Assembly: GCF_900102815.1 (NCBI RefSeq)
Contig: NZ_FNGF01000010.1
Location: forward strand, 35,609-99,608
Length of the DNA: 64,000 bases
Direction: 5' to 3'
Source: Glycomyces sambucus
GTDB lineage: Bacteria; Actinomycetota; Actinomycetes; Mycobacteriales; Micromonosporaceae
Positions 54,133 to 63,714 of the stretch are shown piece after piece. The position numbers and the translations under genes are program-made. Below the pieces are notes generated by a model. That model was not told where the DNA came from, made no database searches, and saw nothing but the letters and a program-made list of their open reading frames with translations. Positions within the stretch are counted from its first letter, which is position 1. Every line of letters starts with the position of its first letter.

Positions 54133-54172
54133 GCGAGGGAGCGGCCCCCTGCATCGGTGGTCGCTCCCTCGC
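54133..54172. terminator. Bidirectional terminator between XRE and DUF397 genes
   Basis: GCGAGGGAGCGGCC pairs with GGTCGCTCCCTCGC across a 12-nt loop, directly between the two stop codons. Confidence 0.75.
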
Positions 54173-54179
54173 TCCGTCC

Positions 54180-54353
54180 CTACCTGCCGGATGTCCGCAG
54201 CAGCGAGGCCCAGTCGGCTCGACCGGCGCGAAGAATCGGGCTCACCGTCAGCTTGGTGTCCCTGATCTCCACGCCCTCATCGGCGAGCCTGGCCTCGACG
54301 CAGGCCCCGTTCGGGCCTGACCTGCTGCTCTTCCTCCATGTGTGGGTCAACAT
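54180..54353 (-). CDS. DUF397 protein
   Basis: The 57-residue protein begins MLTHTWRKSSRSGPNGACVE, the defining DUF397 N-terminus, and ends with the W-containing FAS/WASLL helix. It is the usual partner of XRE-DUF5753 regulators, acting as a small antagonist or co-factor. Here the pair is convergent rather than in one operon. AAGGAGG precedes the ATG. Confidence 0.93.
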   Translation of the reverse strand: MLTHTWRKSSRSGPNGACVEARLADEGVEIRDTKLTVSPILRAGRADWASLLRTSGR

Positions 54354-54690
54354 GGATCTCCTCCTTCCAAGGAGCATTCGAGTCCCCAGGACGGCTTTCA
54401 CCATAGCCGCCGCCCGACAAGCGAAACGTCGACTATCCGTCACTATCAGGTTTAGGACAGTGCGGTGTCCGCGCGCACCGACGCGGTGCGCCGCATCCGC
54501 CCCGGGCATTCCCCGGATCGAATTGGACCGTCGCGCGGACGGAAGCCGAGTGTTCCTCCAGCGTCCGGCGCGCGTTCCCGGGCGCCGCACGGGGACCGGA
54601 CCCCGATCCCGCTCCCTGTCGGCCGTTCCCGACCGCCACTCGCGGGACCACAGTCCACACCTGGAACGATGAACCTCTTTCACTCCATAG

Positions 54691-54770
54691 GGTCAGCACT
54701 CCAACGGGGCAGCACTCCAAAGGGTCAGCGCTCCAACGGGTCAGGACTACTCAGGGTCAGCACTCCAAAC
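54691..54770 (+). repeat. Five tandem 16-bp repeats
   Basis: GGTCAGCACTCCAACG and four variants follow one another without spacers (54691, 54707, 54723, 54739, 54755). A decayed sixth (CACTCCATAG) lies just before. The fourth copy is the most diverged. The array sits in a gap of about 670 bases (54354-55027) with no gene; the rest of that gap shows nothing recognisable. Confidence 0.85.
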
Positions 54771-55027
54771 GATCACGAATCCGAAGAGCGCGTTCCCGGG
54801 GGACGAGGCGACCGCCCGGCGCACGGAGGAGGCACCCCCACCTGCGGAGCCGCCCCCTCCGGCGAGGGTTACCCGCCCCGGCCGCAGGGAAGCCCCCGAA
54901 GAACCGGTTCCCGCCATTTTCCCCAGAATTCACGAAATCGCCGAACCAGGGGGACTTTCACAATTGCAGGGCAGGAATGGAATAATATTCAGACGAACAC
55001 CACAAGCACTGGTCACGGGGGGTGACG

Positions 55028-55495
55028 ATGAAAGACGCCATTGAAACCTCTACCTTCGCGTTCGCCGCAATCGTCGCGATCGTCCTCATCTTCGCCGCAG
55101 TCCTCGGACTGCGGTCGCTGATCGAGACCCGACGCCGCCGAAAAGCCCGGGCCAAGACCGACGCCGAAGCCTGGACCGAGCTCCTCGGGAAGCAGCTCCA
55201 GATCGCTCCGGCCTCGGTCGGCGACACCGAGGCCGCAGCAGCCCTGGACCGCGCCCGCAAGCTCCACTACGGCGCCGTCCAGAAGCTCAAGACCGCCAAG
55301 AAGAGGAAGCAGTTCGAACGGGTGCGCACCTACGCGCTCGCCGGCCTGCACAACCTGAACATCATGCGCCGCCGCCTCGGCAAGGCCCCCGGACCGCAGG
55401 GGCCCATCCCGTTCAACGCGGGAGCCAAGACGGCCAAGCGCGACGACAACATCCGCGACGTCGCGACCGGGCCGTCCACCGGACTGCCCTTCTAG
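55028..55495 (+). CDS. Small single-pass membrane protein
   Basis: The 155-residue protein has one N-terminal membrane helix (about residues 8-30, STFAFAAIVAIVLIFAAVLG) followed by Arg-rich RRRRK, placing the rest in the cytoplasm. A helical basic region (ALDRARKLHYGAVQKLKTAK) and a disordered end follow. No family is recognised. The ATG at 55028 is chosen because the GGGGGG site is 5-8 nt upstream; the GTG at 55022 is too close to it. Confidence 0.6.
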   Translation: MKDAIETSTFAFAAIVAIVLIFAAVLGLRSLIETRRRRKARAKTDAEAWTELLGKQLQIAPASVGDTEAAAALDRARKLHYGAVQKLKTAKKRKQFERVRTYALAGLHNLNIMRRRLGKAPGPQGPIPFNAGAKTAKRDDNIRDVATGPSTGLPF

Positions 55496-55508
55496 GACCG
55501 AGCACGCG

Positions 55509-55538
55509 ACAGGGGCGGCCCGACCGGGCCGCCCCTGT
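55509..55538. terminator. Bidirectional terminator
   Basis: ACAGGGGCGGCCC pairs perfectly with GGGCCGCCCCTGT across a 4-nt loop, between the small membrane protein gene and the leftward holin-like gene. Confidence 0.85.
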
Positions 55539-55549
55539 CCGCGCGTCTC

Positions 55550-55936
55550 CTACGCCTCGACCTCGCGCCGCGGCGTCAGCAGGTCCATGACCCACATCGC
55601 GATCCACACGATGATCGCGCCCCAGAACGCCGGCCAGAACCCGTCCACGAAGAAGCCCAGCGACAGCTTCTCCGACACCCAGCCGGTCAGCCAGAACATC
55701 AGCGCGTTCACCACCAGGCCGAACAGGCCCAGCGTCAGCACGTACAGCGCGCAGCCGACCATCATCACGATCGGCTTCACCAGCGTGTTCACCAGCGTGA
55801 AGATCAACGCGACCAGCAGGAGCGAGAGGAACCGCGCCCCCGCGGTGTCGCCGTACAGGTTGATGCCGTCGACGATCGCCGCCGCGAGCCACAGCGCCAG
55901 CGCCGTCAGGACCAGGCGTATCAGAAAGCGGAACAT
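55550..55936 (-). CDS. Phage holin family 4 / YvlD-like membrane protein
   Basis: The 128-residue protein has four membrane helices covering most of its length and the family motif [14 protein letters not shown] (about residues 48-61). Despite the family name (PF04020), chromosomal members such as YvlD are envelope-stress proteins rather than lysis holins. No phage genes are nearby. It is convergent with the gene to the left. Confidence 0.88.
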   Translation of the reverse strand: MFRFLIRLVLTALALWLAAAIVDGINLYGDTAGARFLSLLLVALIFTLVNTLVKPIVMMVGCALYVLTLGLFGLVVNALMFWLTGWVSEKLSLGFFVDGFWPAFWGAIIVWIAMWVMDLLTPRREVEA

Positions 55937-56003
55937 AGCTGCCAGTATCGCCGCCTCCGCACGCCGCCGTCCACATTCCGCCGATTCGAATCCGGGCCCT
56001 CGC

Positions 56004-56025
56004 GTTCACCCCCGGTTCACCGAAG
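56004..56025 (+). promoter_or_regulatory. PHO box of pstB
   Basis: Two adjacent 11-bp direct repeats, GTTCACCCCCG and GTTCACCGAAG, match the PhoP-binding repeat of streptomycetes. They lie about 90 bp before the pstB start. PhoP should activate pstB on phosphate limitation from here. Confidence 0.8.
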
Positions 56026-56116
56026 AGTGAGACCGCCGCTACCGTCCCGGCCTACGCTCGGCCCAGCCCTGCTTCGGCTTCGCTTCCGTACCTGCGTCCC
56101 TGCAGAAGGAGAACCC

Positions 56117-57004
56117 ATGAGCGACCCGGCACTGCCCGCGGCCCGCCCCACCGTCGACTCCCGGCGCCTGACCGCGGCCCCCCAGCCGGCCGGACAGCGC
56201 ACCGCCGCCGCCGGCGTCCAGGGCGCCACCGTCTACGACATCAAGGACGTCAACGTCTACTACGGCTCGTTCCGCGCCGTCAAGGACGTCAACTTCACCG
56301 TCGCCAAGAACGAGATCACCGCGCTCATCGGCCCCTCGGGCTGCGGCAAGTCGACCCTGCTGCGCTCCCTCAACCGCATGAACGACCTCGTCCCCGGCGC
56401 CCGCGTCGAAGGCACCGTCGCCTACCACGGCAAGAACATCTACGACGCTGGCGTCGACCCCGTCGAGGTCCGCCGCCGCATCGGCATGGTCTTCCAGAAG
56501 GCGAACCCCTTCCCGAAGTCCATCTTCGACAACGTCGCGTACGGCCCCCGCATCCACGGCGTCAAGCGCTCCGAGCTCCCCGCCATCGTCGAGGACTCCC
56601 TCCGCAAGGCCGCCCTCTGGGACGAGGTCAAGGACAAGCTCAAGCAGTCCGCGCTCGCCCTCTCCGGCGGCCAGCAGCAGCGCCTGTGCATCGCCCGCAC
56701 CATCGCGCTGGCCCCCGAGGTCGTGCTCATGGACGAGCCCTGCTCGGCCCTCGACCCGATCGCCACCGCGCGCATCGAGGAGCTCATGGTCGACCTGGCC
56801 CGCCAGTTCACCATCGTGATCGTCACGCACAACATGCAGCAGGCCGCCCGCGTCTCCGACAAGACCGCGTTCTTCTCCACCGAGGTCAACGAGGTCAGCG
56901 ACACCCGCACCGGCGTCCTCGTCGAGTTCGACGACACGCAGCGGATCTTCACCACCCCCTCCGACGAGCGCACCGAGAACTACGTGACCGGCCGCTTCGG
57001 CTAG
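56117..57004 (+). CDS. pstB: Phosphate ABC transporter ATP-binding protein
   Basis: The 295-residue ATPase of the high-affinity phosphate importer has Walker [20 protein letters not shown] (about 74-92), signature [16 protein letters not shown] (about 182-197) and Walker [14 protein letters not shown]. An Ala/Pro-rich extension of about 35 residues precedes the core. AGAAGGAGA lies upstream of the ATG. It sits alone on the plus strand, convergent to pstA, instead of following pstA as in most bacteria, and has its own PHO box. Confidence 0.95.
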   Translation: MSDPALPAARPTVDSRRLTAAPQPAGQRTAAAGVQGATVYDIKDVNVYYGSFRAVKDVNFTVAKNEITALIGPSGCGKSTLLRSLNRMNDLVPGARVEGTVAYHGKNIYDAGVDPVEVRRRIGMVFQKANPFPKSIFDNVAYGPRIHGVKRSELPAIVEDSLRKAALWDEVKDKLKQSALALSGGQQQRLCIARTIALAPEVVLMDEPCSALDPIATARIEELMVDLARQFTIVIVTHNMQQAARVSDKTAFFSTEVNEVSDTRTGVLVEFDDTQRIFTTPSDERTENYVTGRFG

Positions 57005-57021
57005 GACCTCGCCCCTGAGAA

Positions 57022-57059
57022 CGAGGAAGGGCCCCGCCTCCCGGCGGGGCCCTTCCTCG
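57022..57059. terminator. Bidirectional terminator between pstB and pstA
   Basis: A perfect 17-bp stem, CGAGGAAGGGCCCCGCC with GGCGGGGCCCTTCCTCG and loop TCCC, lies between the convergent ends of pstB and pstSCA. Confidence 0.9.
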
Positions 57060-57084
57060 CGTGCGAGACCAGTCTCGCGAGGCG

Positions 57085-57981
57085 CTAGCGCTTGTCGATG
57101 GCGAAGCGCGCCGCGATGATCCGGGACAGGATGGTGAACACGAAGACGATGGCGATCAGGGTCAGGGCCGCGCCCCAGGCGCGTTCCTGCGAGGCCGCGA
57201 ACGGCTGGCTCGCGTTGCGGAAGATCTGCGCCGCGAGCGTGGTGTTCGCCCCGTCGAACAGGTCGGGCTTGTACACGTAGGTCAGGCCCACGGTGACGAT
57301 GATCGGCGCGGTCTCGCCCGCGGCGCGCGCCACGGCGAGCAGCGAGCCCGAGGTGATGCCCGACGAGGCCGCCGGGAGCACCACGCCCATGACCGTGCGC
57401 CACTTGCGCGCGCCCAGGCCCGAGGACGCCTGCCGCAGCTCGTCCGGGACCAGCCGCAGCATCTCCTCGGTCGAGCGGATCACGATCGGCAGCATCAGGC
57501 AGGCCAGGGCCAGGGCCCCGGCGAAGCCGGTCCGGTCGTCGATCACGGTCACGTAGCCGACGTAGATGAACAGGCCCATCATGATCGACGGGACGCCGGT
57601 CATGACGTCGGACATGGTGCGGATGAACCGCGCCAGCGGCTTGTTCTTGCCGTACTCGTTCAGGTACACCGCGCCGAGCACGCCGACCGGGATCGACAGC
57701 AGCGAGGCCATGCCCGTGATGGCGAGCGTGCCCACGATCGCCGGGCCCATGCCCGGGCCCTCGGTGCGGTAGTTCCGCGGGATCTCGTCGATGAACCAGG
57801 CCAGGCTCCACGCCGAGGCGCCCTTGGAGATCACCTGGTACGCGACCAGCGCCAGCGGCAGCGCCGCGATGAGCACGCACAGGGCGATGAGGATCGTCGC
57901 GGTCCGGTTGGCGAACGCCCGCCGCAGCGACAGGTTGCGGCCGGACAGGTCCGGCGGGGTCCGCCCTTCGAGGGTCGTCAT
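57085..57981 (-). CDS. pstA: Phosphate ABC transporter permease PstA
   Basis: The 298-residue permease has six membrane helices and the EAA loop (ELRQASSGLGARKWRTVMGV, about 195-214). Together with PstC it forms the phosphate channel. It overlaps pstC by 4 bp. Confidence 0.95.
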   Translation of the reverse strand: MTTLEGRTPPDLSGRNLSLRRAFANRTATILIALCVLIAALPLALVAYQVISKGASAWSLAWFIDEIPRNYRTEGPGMGPAIVGTLAITGMASLLSIPVGVLGAVYLNEYGKNKPLARFIRTMSDVMTGVPSIMMGLFIYVGYVTVIDDRTGFAGALALACLMLPIVIRSTEEMLRLVPDELRQASSGLGARKWRTVMGVVLPAASSGITSGSLLAVARAAGETAPIIVTVGLTYVYKPDLFDGANTTLAAQIFRNASQPFAASQERAWGAALTLIAIVFVFTILSRIIAARFAIDKR

Positions 57982-58961
57982 GAGTGGGCACCCTTCATCT
58001 TGATCTCCGCCCGGCGGACCACGACGCGGGCGAGGAAGTTGATCAGCACGGTGATCGCGAACAGCAGCACGCCGATGCCGATCAGCGCGTCGGTGTGGAG
58101 GCCGCTCGCCTCGCCCCACTGCTGGGCGATGACCGCGGCCATGGTGTTGCCGGGGGCGAACACGTTGGCGTTCATGCCGACCGCGCCGCCGATGACCAGC
58201 GACACGGCGATCGTCTCGCCCATTGCCCGGCCCAGGCCCAGCATCGAGGCGCCGACCAGGCCGCCGAAGGAGTGGGGGAGGATCGCGCCCTTGATCATCT
58301 CCCAGCGGGTCGCGCCGAGCGCGTACGCGCCCTGCTTGTCGATCTCGGGCACCGTCGCGAACACCTCGCGGGCGATCGAGGTGATGATCGGGATGCACAT
58401 GACGGCCAGGATCAGGCCGGCCGTGAAGTAGTTCCGGCCGGTCTGGGTGTGGGCGAACACCGCCGACAGGCCCGGGATCGGCTCCATGAGCCCCGCCCAC
58501 CACTGGTAGAGCGGCGTGATCCACGGGACCAGCACCAGGCTGCCGACCAGGCCGAAGACCACCGACGGGACGGTGGCGAGCAGGTCGACGATGGTGACGA
58601 TGTACTTGCGCGAGCGGCGGTGGGCGACTTCGGTGATGAACAGCGCGATCCCGATCGACACCGGCACCGCGATGATCATGCCGATCACCGAGGTCACGAG
58701 GGTGCCGTACAGGAACGGGAAGGTCCCGAAGACCTCGTCGCTGGGGGACCAGCGGGTCCCGATCAGGAACTCGACCGGGTCCAGCACGATCGCCGGCCAC
58801 GCCTGCACGGAGGTCGTGACCAGGATCAGGCCGAGGACGATGAGCACGGTGAGGCCGGCGAAGGTCACCAGCCCGGTGAAGCCCTTGTCGGTCCGGCGGG
58901 AGCGGGCCTCCCCGCCGAGGTCCACCTGAGGGGGCGATTCGGGAGATGCCGTAGTGGTCAA
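57978..58961 (-). CDS. pstC: Phosphate ABC transporter permease PstC
   Basis: The 327-residue permease has an N-terminal polar segment, six membrane helices and the EAA loop (QGAYALGATRWEMIKGAILP, about 214-233). It lies 81 bp downstream of pstS and overlaps pstA. Confidence 0.95.
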   Translation of the reverse strand: MTTTASPESPPQVDLGGEARSRRTDKGFTGLVTFAGLTVLIVLGLILVTTSVQAWPAIVLDPVEFLIGTRWSPSDEVFGTFPFLYGTLVTSVIGMIIAVPVSIGIALFITEVAHRRSRKYIVTIVDLLATVPSVVFGLVGSLVLVPWITPLYQWWAGLMEPIPGLSAVFAHTQTGRNYFTAGLILAVMCIPIITSIAREVFATVPEIDKQGAYALGATRWEMIKGAILPHSFGGLVGASMLGLGRAMGETIAVSLVIGGAVGMNANVFAPGNTMAAVIAQQWGEASGLHTDALIGIGVLLFAITVLINFLARVVVRRAEIKMKGAHS

Positions 58962-59042
58962 GAGAGTCTCTCCGGTTTCGTGAGCGGCACGGCCGAAAAC
59001 CCCAGCGGCGTCGCGGCCGTTGGGGTCATCGGATCCGTGGTC

Positions 59043-60104
59043 CTAGGCAATCGTCTCGTTGAGGGCGTCGATCGCCTGCTGGCGGAGCTCGTCGGGCAGG
59101 GCGGCGAAGTTGTTCTCGGCCGCGATGTCCTGGCCGTCCGTGAGCAGGTAGTTCACGAACTCCTTGACGCCCGCGGCGACGTTCTCGTCGTCGTACTCGG
59201 TGCGGATCAGGATGTAGGTCGGCGCGGTGATCGGGTAGGACTCGGCACCGGCCGCGTTCAGCGGGTTGTAGGAGAGGTCCTCGGCGATCTCGGCACCGGC
59301 GAGGGCGGCGGTCGCGCCGTCCAGGCTCGGCTGCACGAAGGCGCCGTCGGCGTTCTCGATCGAGGCGGTCACGAGGCCCAGCTCGGCGGCGTCGGCGAGG
59401 TCGACGTAGCCGATCGCGCCCTCGGTCTGGGTGATGATCTGGGCGACACCGGTGTTCTTCTCGCCGCCGACCGAGGTGGCGGGCCACTCGATCTCGTCGG
59501 AGGCGCCGAGGGTCCACGCGTCGGTGGCCTCGTCGAGGAAGGTGGAGAAGTTCTTGGTGGTGCCCGAGCCGTCCGAGCGGCGCGCGATCGTGATCGCGGT
59601 GTCGGGCAGGGTCGCGTCGGGGTTCGTCGCGGCGATCGCCGGGTCGTTCCAGGTGGTGATCGTGCCCTGGAAGATGTTGGCCAGCGTCTCCTGGTCGATC
59701 TGGAGACCCTCCACACCCGGCAGGTTGTAGGAGATCGTGATCGGGGCCGCAACGGTCGGGATGTACTGGAACGAGTCGGCCTCGGGTCCGTCGCCGTCCT
59801 TGACCAGCGAGTCGGAGCCGGCGAAGTCGTTCAGGTTCTGGCCGAACGCCTCCTTGCCGGCGGACGAGCCGTCGGCGCTGTAGGTGACGATGAGGTCGGG
59901 GTTGACCTCGGCGTAAGCCTCGATGGCCGCCGCGTAGAACGCGTCCGGGAAGGAAGCGCCCGAGCCGGTGATCTCACCGGAGACGAGCTCGCCGTCGCCG
60001 GAGCCCTCGTCATCGCTGCCGCCGCCGCAGGCCGCCATGCTCATGGCCAGGGCACCCGCGGTGATCGTGCCGAAAATGGTCCGGCGGTTCAGTTTCATGT
60101 TCAC
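59043..60104 (-). CDS. pstS: Phosphate-binding lipoprotein PstS
   Basis: The 353-residue periplasmic-type binding protein has a signal peptide with lipobox MAAC (Cys26), then GSGASFPDAFYAAA and SADGSSAGKEAF, the phosphate-coordinating loops. It is anchored to the outer face of the membrane and feeds PstCA. It is first gene of the leftward pstSCA operon, preceded by a PHO box. The start may be GTG 60104 or ATG 60098; the former has GAGA about 6 nt upstream. Confidence 0.95.
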   Translation of the reverse strand: MNMKLNRRTIFGTITAGALAMSMAACGGGSDDEGSGDGELVSGEITGSGASFPDAFYAAAIEAYAEVNPDLIVTYSADGSSAGKEAFGQNLNDFAGSDSLVKDGDGPEADSFQYIPTVAAPITISYNLPGVEGLQIDQETLANIFQGTITTWNDPAIAATNPDATLPDTAITIARRSDGSGTTKNFSTFLDEATDAWTLGASDEIEWPATSVGGEKNTGVAQIITQTEGAIGYVDLADAAELGLVTASIENADGAFVQPSLDGATAALAGAEIAEDLSYNPLNAAGAESYPITAPTYILIRTEYDDENVAAGVKEFVNYLLTDGQDIAAENNFAALPDELRQQAIDALNETIA

Positions 60105-60181
60105 AGCTGGTCTCTACTCCGTCTCCCGGACCTGGCCCGGGTCGTCATTCACTGTCCGCAGCCATCAAACCCAGAGCCGGT

Positions 60182-60218
60182 GTTCACCCGCTGACTTGGA
60201 GTTGAATTCAAAGTGAAC
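60182..60218 (-). promoter_or_regulatory. PHO box region of pstSCA
   Basis: On the minus strand GTTCACTTTGA is followed directly by ATTCAACTCCA (60197-60218), two 11-bp direct repeats of the PhoP type. A third half-site, GTTCACCCGCT, lies on the plus strand at 60182-60192. The box is about 90 bp upstream of pstS. Confidence 0.75.
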
Positions 60219-60314
60219 GACTGAGCGCGATTCGCAACCGCGTCGCAGAGACGGAAAATCCGGGCCGCTGACCTGGGAGTTTAACCCGGCCTCGGCCCGG
60301 TCGTGACCGGAACG

Positions 60315-60962
60315 TTATGAACGGTCGAGGTGCACGTCCCCTGTGACGGCGTACACCACCTGGTGCGAGACGCGCACCGCGTGATCCCCGAACCGCTCGA
60401 AGAACCGCGCCAGCAGCGCCACGTCCACCGCCGTCTGCGGCCCGTAGCCCAGGCTCGGGAGCTGCGCGTGGATGCGGTCCTGGATCGCGTCGAGCTCGTC
60501 GTCGTCCAGGCCCATCTGCGACGCCTGCAACTGGTCCTGCTCCTCCAGGATCCCCACCAGCTTCTCCGCGATCCGCACCGCCGCGGCCCCCATCGCTGCG
60601 AAGTCCGCCCGCAGCGAATCCGGGATCACCGCCGCCGGCGCGCGCAGCAGCACCGACTTCGCCACGTGCTTCGCCAGATCGCCCATCCGCTCCAGGTCGA
60701 CCGAGATCCGCACCGCCCCGAGCACGAACCGCAGGTCCGACGCGACCGCGTCGTACTGCGTCATCAGCTCGATGATCCGGTCGTCGACCTGGAACTGGAG
60801 CGCGTTGACGTGATCGTCCTCGGCGACCACCGCCTCGGCCGCCGCGGTGTCGCCCTCCAGGAGCGCCGCGCCGGCCCGGTCGATCGCGGTCACGACGCGG
60901 CGCGCCATGGCGACCAGGAGTTCGTTGAGCTCGTCCAGGTGCTGGTGGAACGGGTTCACCAT
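60315..60962 (-). CDS. phoU: Phosphate signalling protein PhoU
   Basis: The 215-residue all-helical protein has two PhoU repeats, each with the metal-binding E/DxxxD pattern (first around VVAEDDHVNALQFQVDDRI and ERMGDLAKHVAKS; second around FFERFGDHAVRVSHQVVY). It tunes the PhoR/PhoP response to Pst transport state. It lies upstream of pstS in the same orientation but is separated by 210 bp and the PHO box, so it is expressed apart from pstSCA. Confidence 0.95.
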   Translation of the reverse strand: MVNPFHQHLDELNELLVAMARRVVTAIDRAGAALLEGDTAAAEAVVAEDDHVNALQFQVDDRIIELMTQYDAVASDLRFVLGAVRISVDLERMGDLAKHVAKSVLLRAPAAVIPDSLRADFAAMGAAAVRIAEKLVGILEEQDQLQASQMGLDDDELDAIQDRIHAQLPSLGYGPQTAVDVALLARFFERFGDHAVRVSHQVVYAVTGDVHLDRS

Positions 60963-61136
60963 GATCGACCAATCGCGGTTCGGAAGGGGATGACGCGAGC
61001 CGCGTCGCAGACGCTCTCAGTGTAGTGGGAGGCGGGTGCGCGCGCCGAGAGCGGCGTCGGCCGGGGCGCACTCCCCTGGACGTCCGGAGATACAGTGAGG
61101 GCGAAGCACGAACGATCCCCCTGGGAGTTGGACCCG

Positions 61137-61868
61137 ATGACCTATCCCTCGCAGCCCGGATACCCGAGCCCGTACGGCCAGCCGCCGCCCGGCGGACGCC
61201 AGCAGAACAACCTCTGGCTCATCGGCGGGTCGATCGTCCTCGTGCTCGTCATCGTCATGACCGTGATCCTCCTGGTGGTCCAGCAGACCCAGAGCGACGA
61301 CTCCGCGGACGGCGGCGGCGACAACGGCGGCGACTCCGACAACGGCGGGGACGACGGCGGAGGCGACGAAGGCGGCGACGACCACGGCGACCTGGGCTCG
61401 GTCGAGATCAACGCCGACGCGTGCGCGGCCTTCGACCTGAGCGCCTTCGAGTCCAACTACGGCTCCTACTCGCCCGACGAGACCAGCACCTCGTCCTCCA
61501 ACAGCGGTGGGAACCCGTCCGTGAGCTGCACGTTCTACAACGAGGACTACACCTCGGTGTACCTCTACGTCACCGACTGGGACTCCGCCTCCGACGTCGC
61601 CGACTACGTCGGCTCCGACGCGGACTACTACAACGAGGAGAACGGCTACACGTACTCCGAGTACACCGACTACGGCGACGCCGGCTCGATGTACACCACC
61701 GACTACGGCGAGAGCACGGCCACGACGCTCCACGTCGCCCTCGGCAGCCTCGACGTCACCGTGAGCACGACGCTCTACGACAACGAGTCGATCACCGCCG
61801 AGTCCGGCCTCGCGGTGCTGGAGGACTTCGTCCAGCAGGCCGACGTCCTCTTCGCCGACTACAAGTAG
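61137..61868 (+). CDS. Single-pass membrane protein with acidic extracellular domain
   Basis: The 243-residue protein has a short Pro/Gln-rich cytoplasmic start, one membrane helix (about 27-49, LIGGSIVLVLVIVMTVILLV), a Gly/Asp repeat linker (about 55-87) and an extracytoplasmic domain rich in Asp, Ser and Tyr with two cysteines (near 99 and 130). The layout resembles DUF3558/DUF4352-like actinobacterial secreted proteins, but no family is certain. The ATG at 61137 has GGGAG upstream. Confidence 0.7.
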   Translation: MTYPSQPGYPSPYGQPPPGGRQQNNLWLIGGSIVLVLVIVMTVILLVVQQTQSDDSADGGGDNGGDSDNGGDDGGGDEGGDDHGDLGSVEINADACAAFDLSAFESNYGSYSPDETSTSSSNSGGNPSVSCTFYNEDYTSVYLYVTDWDSASDVADYVGSDADYYNEENGYTYSEYTDYGDAGSMYTTDYGESTATTLHVALGSLDVTVSTTLYDNESITAESGLAVLEDFVQQADVLFADYK

Positions 61869-61875
61869 GCGCGAA

Positions 61876-61921
61876 CGGGCCCGGCCGCCGCGCACCACCG
61901 GTGCGCCGGCGGCCGGGCCCG
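61876..61921. terminator. Large hairpin after the membrane protein gene
   Basis: CGGGCCCGGCCGCCG pairs with CGGCGGCCGGGCCCG, with further GCGCACC/GGTGCGC pairing inside, starting 8 nt after the stop. Confidence 0.8.
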
Positions 61922-61944
61922 AACCATGTTCCATGGCAAAACAA

Positions 61945-61970
61945 AAGAGGCCCTGTGACCAGGACCTCTT
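61945..61970 (-). terminator. Terminator of tRNA-Lys
   Basis: AAGAGGTCCTG pairs with CAGGGCCTCTT (one mismatch, 4-nt loop) on the minus strand just beyond the tRNA 3' end, followed by TTGTTTTG. Confidence 0.75.
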
Positions 61971-61973
61971 GTG

Positions 61974-62049
<76 letters not shown>

Positions 62050-62163
62050 TTGATGATTGAGTTTCCACGGCGCTCTGCGCCGGTGTCCCTCGCACGAGGA
62101 GAAACTTTAGCATGTGCTTCGGGCTCCGTCTCCCGGGGTCCCCGGGGTGGCTACCCTTGAGCG

Positions 62164-63627
62164 GTGACAAGTTTCGTAGACCGCGTGAATCTCCAGGTCA
62201 TTGCCGGTAAAGGTGGCAACGGCTGCGTGTCGGTCCACCGTGAGAAGTTCAAGCCGCTCGGCGGCCCCGACGGCGGCAACGGCGGGCACGGGGGTGATGT
62301 GGTCTTCGTCGTCGACCCCAATGTGCACACGCTGCTGGACTTCCACTTCCAGACGCGCCTCCAGGGAGGCAACGGCAAGCACGGCCAGGGTTCCAACCGC
62401 GACGGCGCCACGGGCGAGTCCATCCGGGTGTCCGTCCCCAACGGCACCGTCATCTACTCCAGGGGTGAGGTCCTCGCCGACCTCACCGGCGACGGCACCG
62501 AGGTGACCGTGGCCCAGGGCGGCCGCGGCGGCCGCGGCAACCGCGCCCTCGTCAGCTCCAAGCGCAAGGTCCCCGGTTTCGCTGAACTCGGTGAGGCCGG
62601 CGACGAGCTCGAGGTCGTCCTCGAACTCAAAAGCGTCGCCGACGTCGGCCTGGTGGGCTTCCCCTCCGCGGGCAAGTCCTCCCTCATCGCCGCGATGTCG
62701 GCCGCCCGGCCGAAGATCGCCGACTACCCGTTCACCACGCTGACCCCCAACCTCGGGGTCGTCTCCGCAGGCGAGACGACCTACACGATCGCCGACGTCC
62801 CGGGCCTCATCCCGGGCGCCGCCGCCGGCAAGGGCCTCGGACTCGAGTTCCTCCGCCACATCGAGCGCTGCGCGGTCCTCGCGCACGTGGTCGACTGCGC
62901 CAGCCTCGAATCCGACCGCGACCCGGTCTCCGACATCGACGCGCTCGAACACGAGCTCACCGAGTACGGCGGCCTCGCCGACCGACCGCGGATCATCGTC
63001 CTCAACAAGGTCGACGTCCCCGACGGGCGCGAGCTCGCCGAGTACGTCCGGGACGACCTCCGGAAGTACGGGTGGCCGGTCTACCTCGTCAGCGCCGTCA
63101 GCCGCGAGGGCCTGAAGGAGCTGAACTTCGCCTTCGCGAAGGAGGTCAACGACTACCGCGCGGCCCAGCCGCCCGTCGAGGCGACCCGCATGGTCATCCG
63201 CCCGGTGCCCATCGACGACTCCGGCTTCACCATCAAGAAGCTGGTGCCGGCCTACGAAGGCGACGTCGAGTTCCTCGTCGCCGGCGCCAAGCCCGAGCGC
63301 TGGATCAGCCAGACCAACTTCGAGAACGAGGAAGCGGTCGGCTACCTCGCCGACCGGCTCGCCAATCTCGGAGTCGAGGACGCTCTCGTCAAACAAGGCG
63401 CGATCCCCGGCTCGATCGTCAAGATCGCCGACCACGAATTCGAGTGGCAGCCGACCGATCCGAACATCATCGCGACCGTCGGCCCCCGCGGCACCGACGC
63501 GCGCTTCGAAGTCAGCGACCGCAAGGGCGCCGACGAACGCCTCGCCGAGCGCAAGGAGCGCCGCTCCGAACTGCTCGAACGAGTCGCCAAAGAGAAGGAA
63601 GCCAGGGGCAAGAGCCGCCGCGGCTGA
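62164..63627 (+). CDS. obgE: GTPase Obg
   Basis: The 487-residue ribosome-assembly GTPase has the glycine-rich OBG domain (about 1-158, [20 protein letters not shown]), the G domain ([10 protein letters not shown] near 167, DVPG near 213, NKVD near 281) and a C-terminal OCT domain (about 345-430) followed by a charged tail. It links ribosome maturation to growth and development. The start is GTG 62164. TACCCT 6 nt upstream suggests a leaderless mRNA. A large hairpin follows its stop. Confidence 0.97.
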   Translation: MTSFVDRVNLQVIAGKGGNGCVSVHREKFKPLGGPDGGNGGHGGDVVFVVDPNVHTLLDFHFQTRLQGGNGKHGQGSNRDGATGESIRVSVPNGTVIYSRGEVLADLTGDGTEVTVAQGGRGGRGNRALVSSKRKVPGFAELGEAGDELEVVLELKSVADVGLVGFPSAGKSSLIAAMSAARPKIADYPFTTLTPNLGVVSAGETTYTIADVPGLIPGAAAGKGLGLEFLRHIERCAVLAHVVDCASLESDRDPVSDIDALEHELTEYGGLADRPRIIVLNKVDVPDGRELAEYVRDDLRKYGWPVYLVSAVSREGLKELNFAFAKEVNDYRAAQPPVEATRMVIRPVPIDDSGFTIKKLVPAYEGDVEFLVAGAKPERWISQTNFENEEAVGYLADRLANLGVEDALVKQGAIPGSIVKIADHEFEWQPTDPNIIATVGPRGTDARFEVSDRKGADERLAERKERRSELLERVAKEKEARGKSRRG

Positions 63628-63650
63628 CCCCCATTTGCAGAATGACCTGC

Positions 63651-63714
63651 GAGAACACGGGGTTTGCAAGGGTGTGGCGCCGAGCACGTACCCCCCTTGC
63701 AAACCCCGGTTCTC
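63651..63714 (+). terminator. Large hairpin after obgE
   Basis: GAGAAC and GGGGTTTGCAAGGG pair with CCCTTGCAAACCCC and GTTCTC, with a short internal loop, starting 24 nt after the obgE stop. There is no U tract. It would insulate obgE from the rRNA promoter that follows. Confidence 0.7.

Noticed and set aside
54691..54770. CRISPR array
   Set aside because: Units are 16 bp and directly adjacent, with no spacers and no cas genes.
55550..55936. Prophage lysis gene
   Set aside because: The holin family 4 protein is a chromosomal YvlD-like protein; no other phage gene is near.
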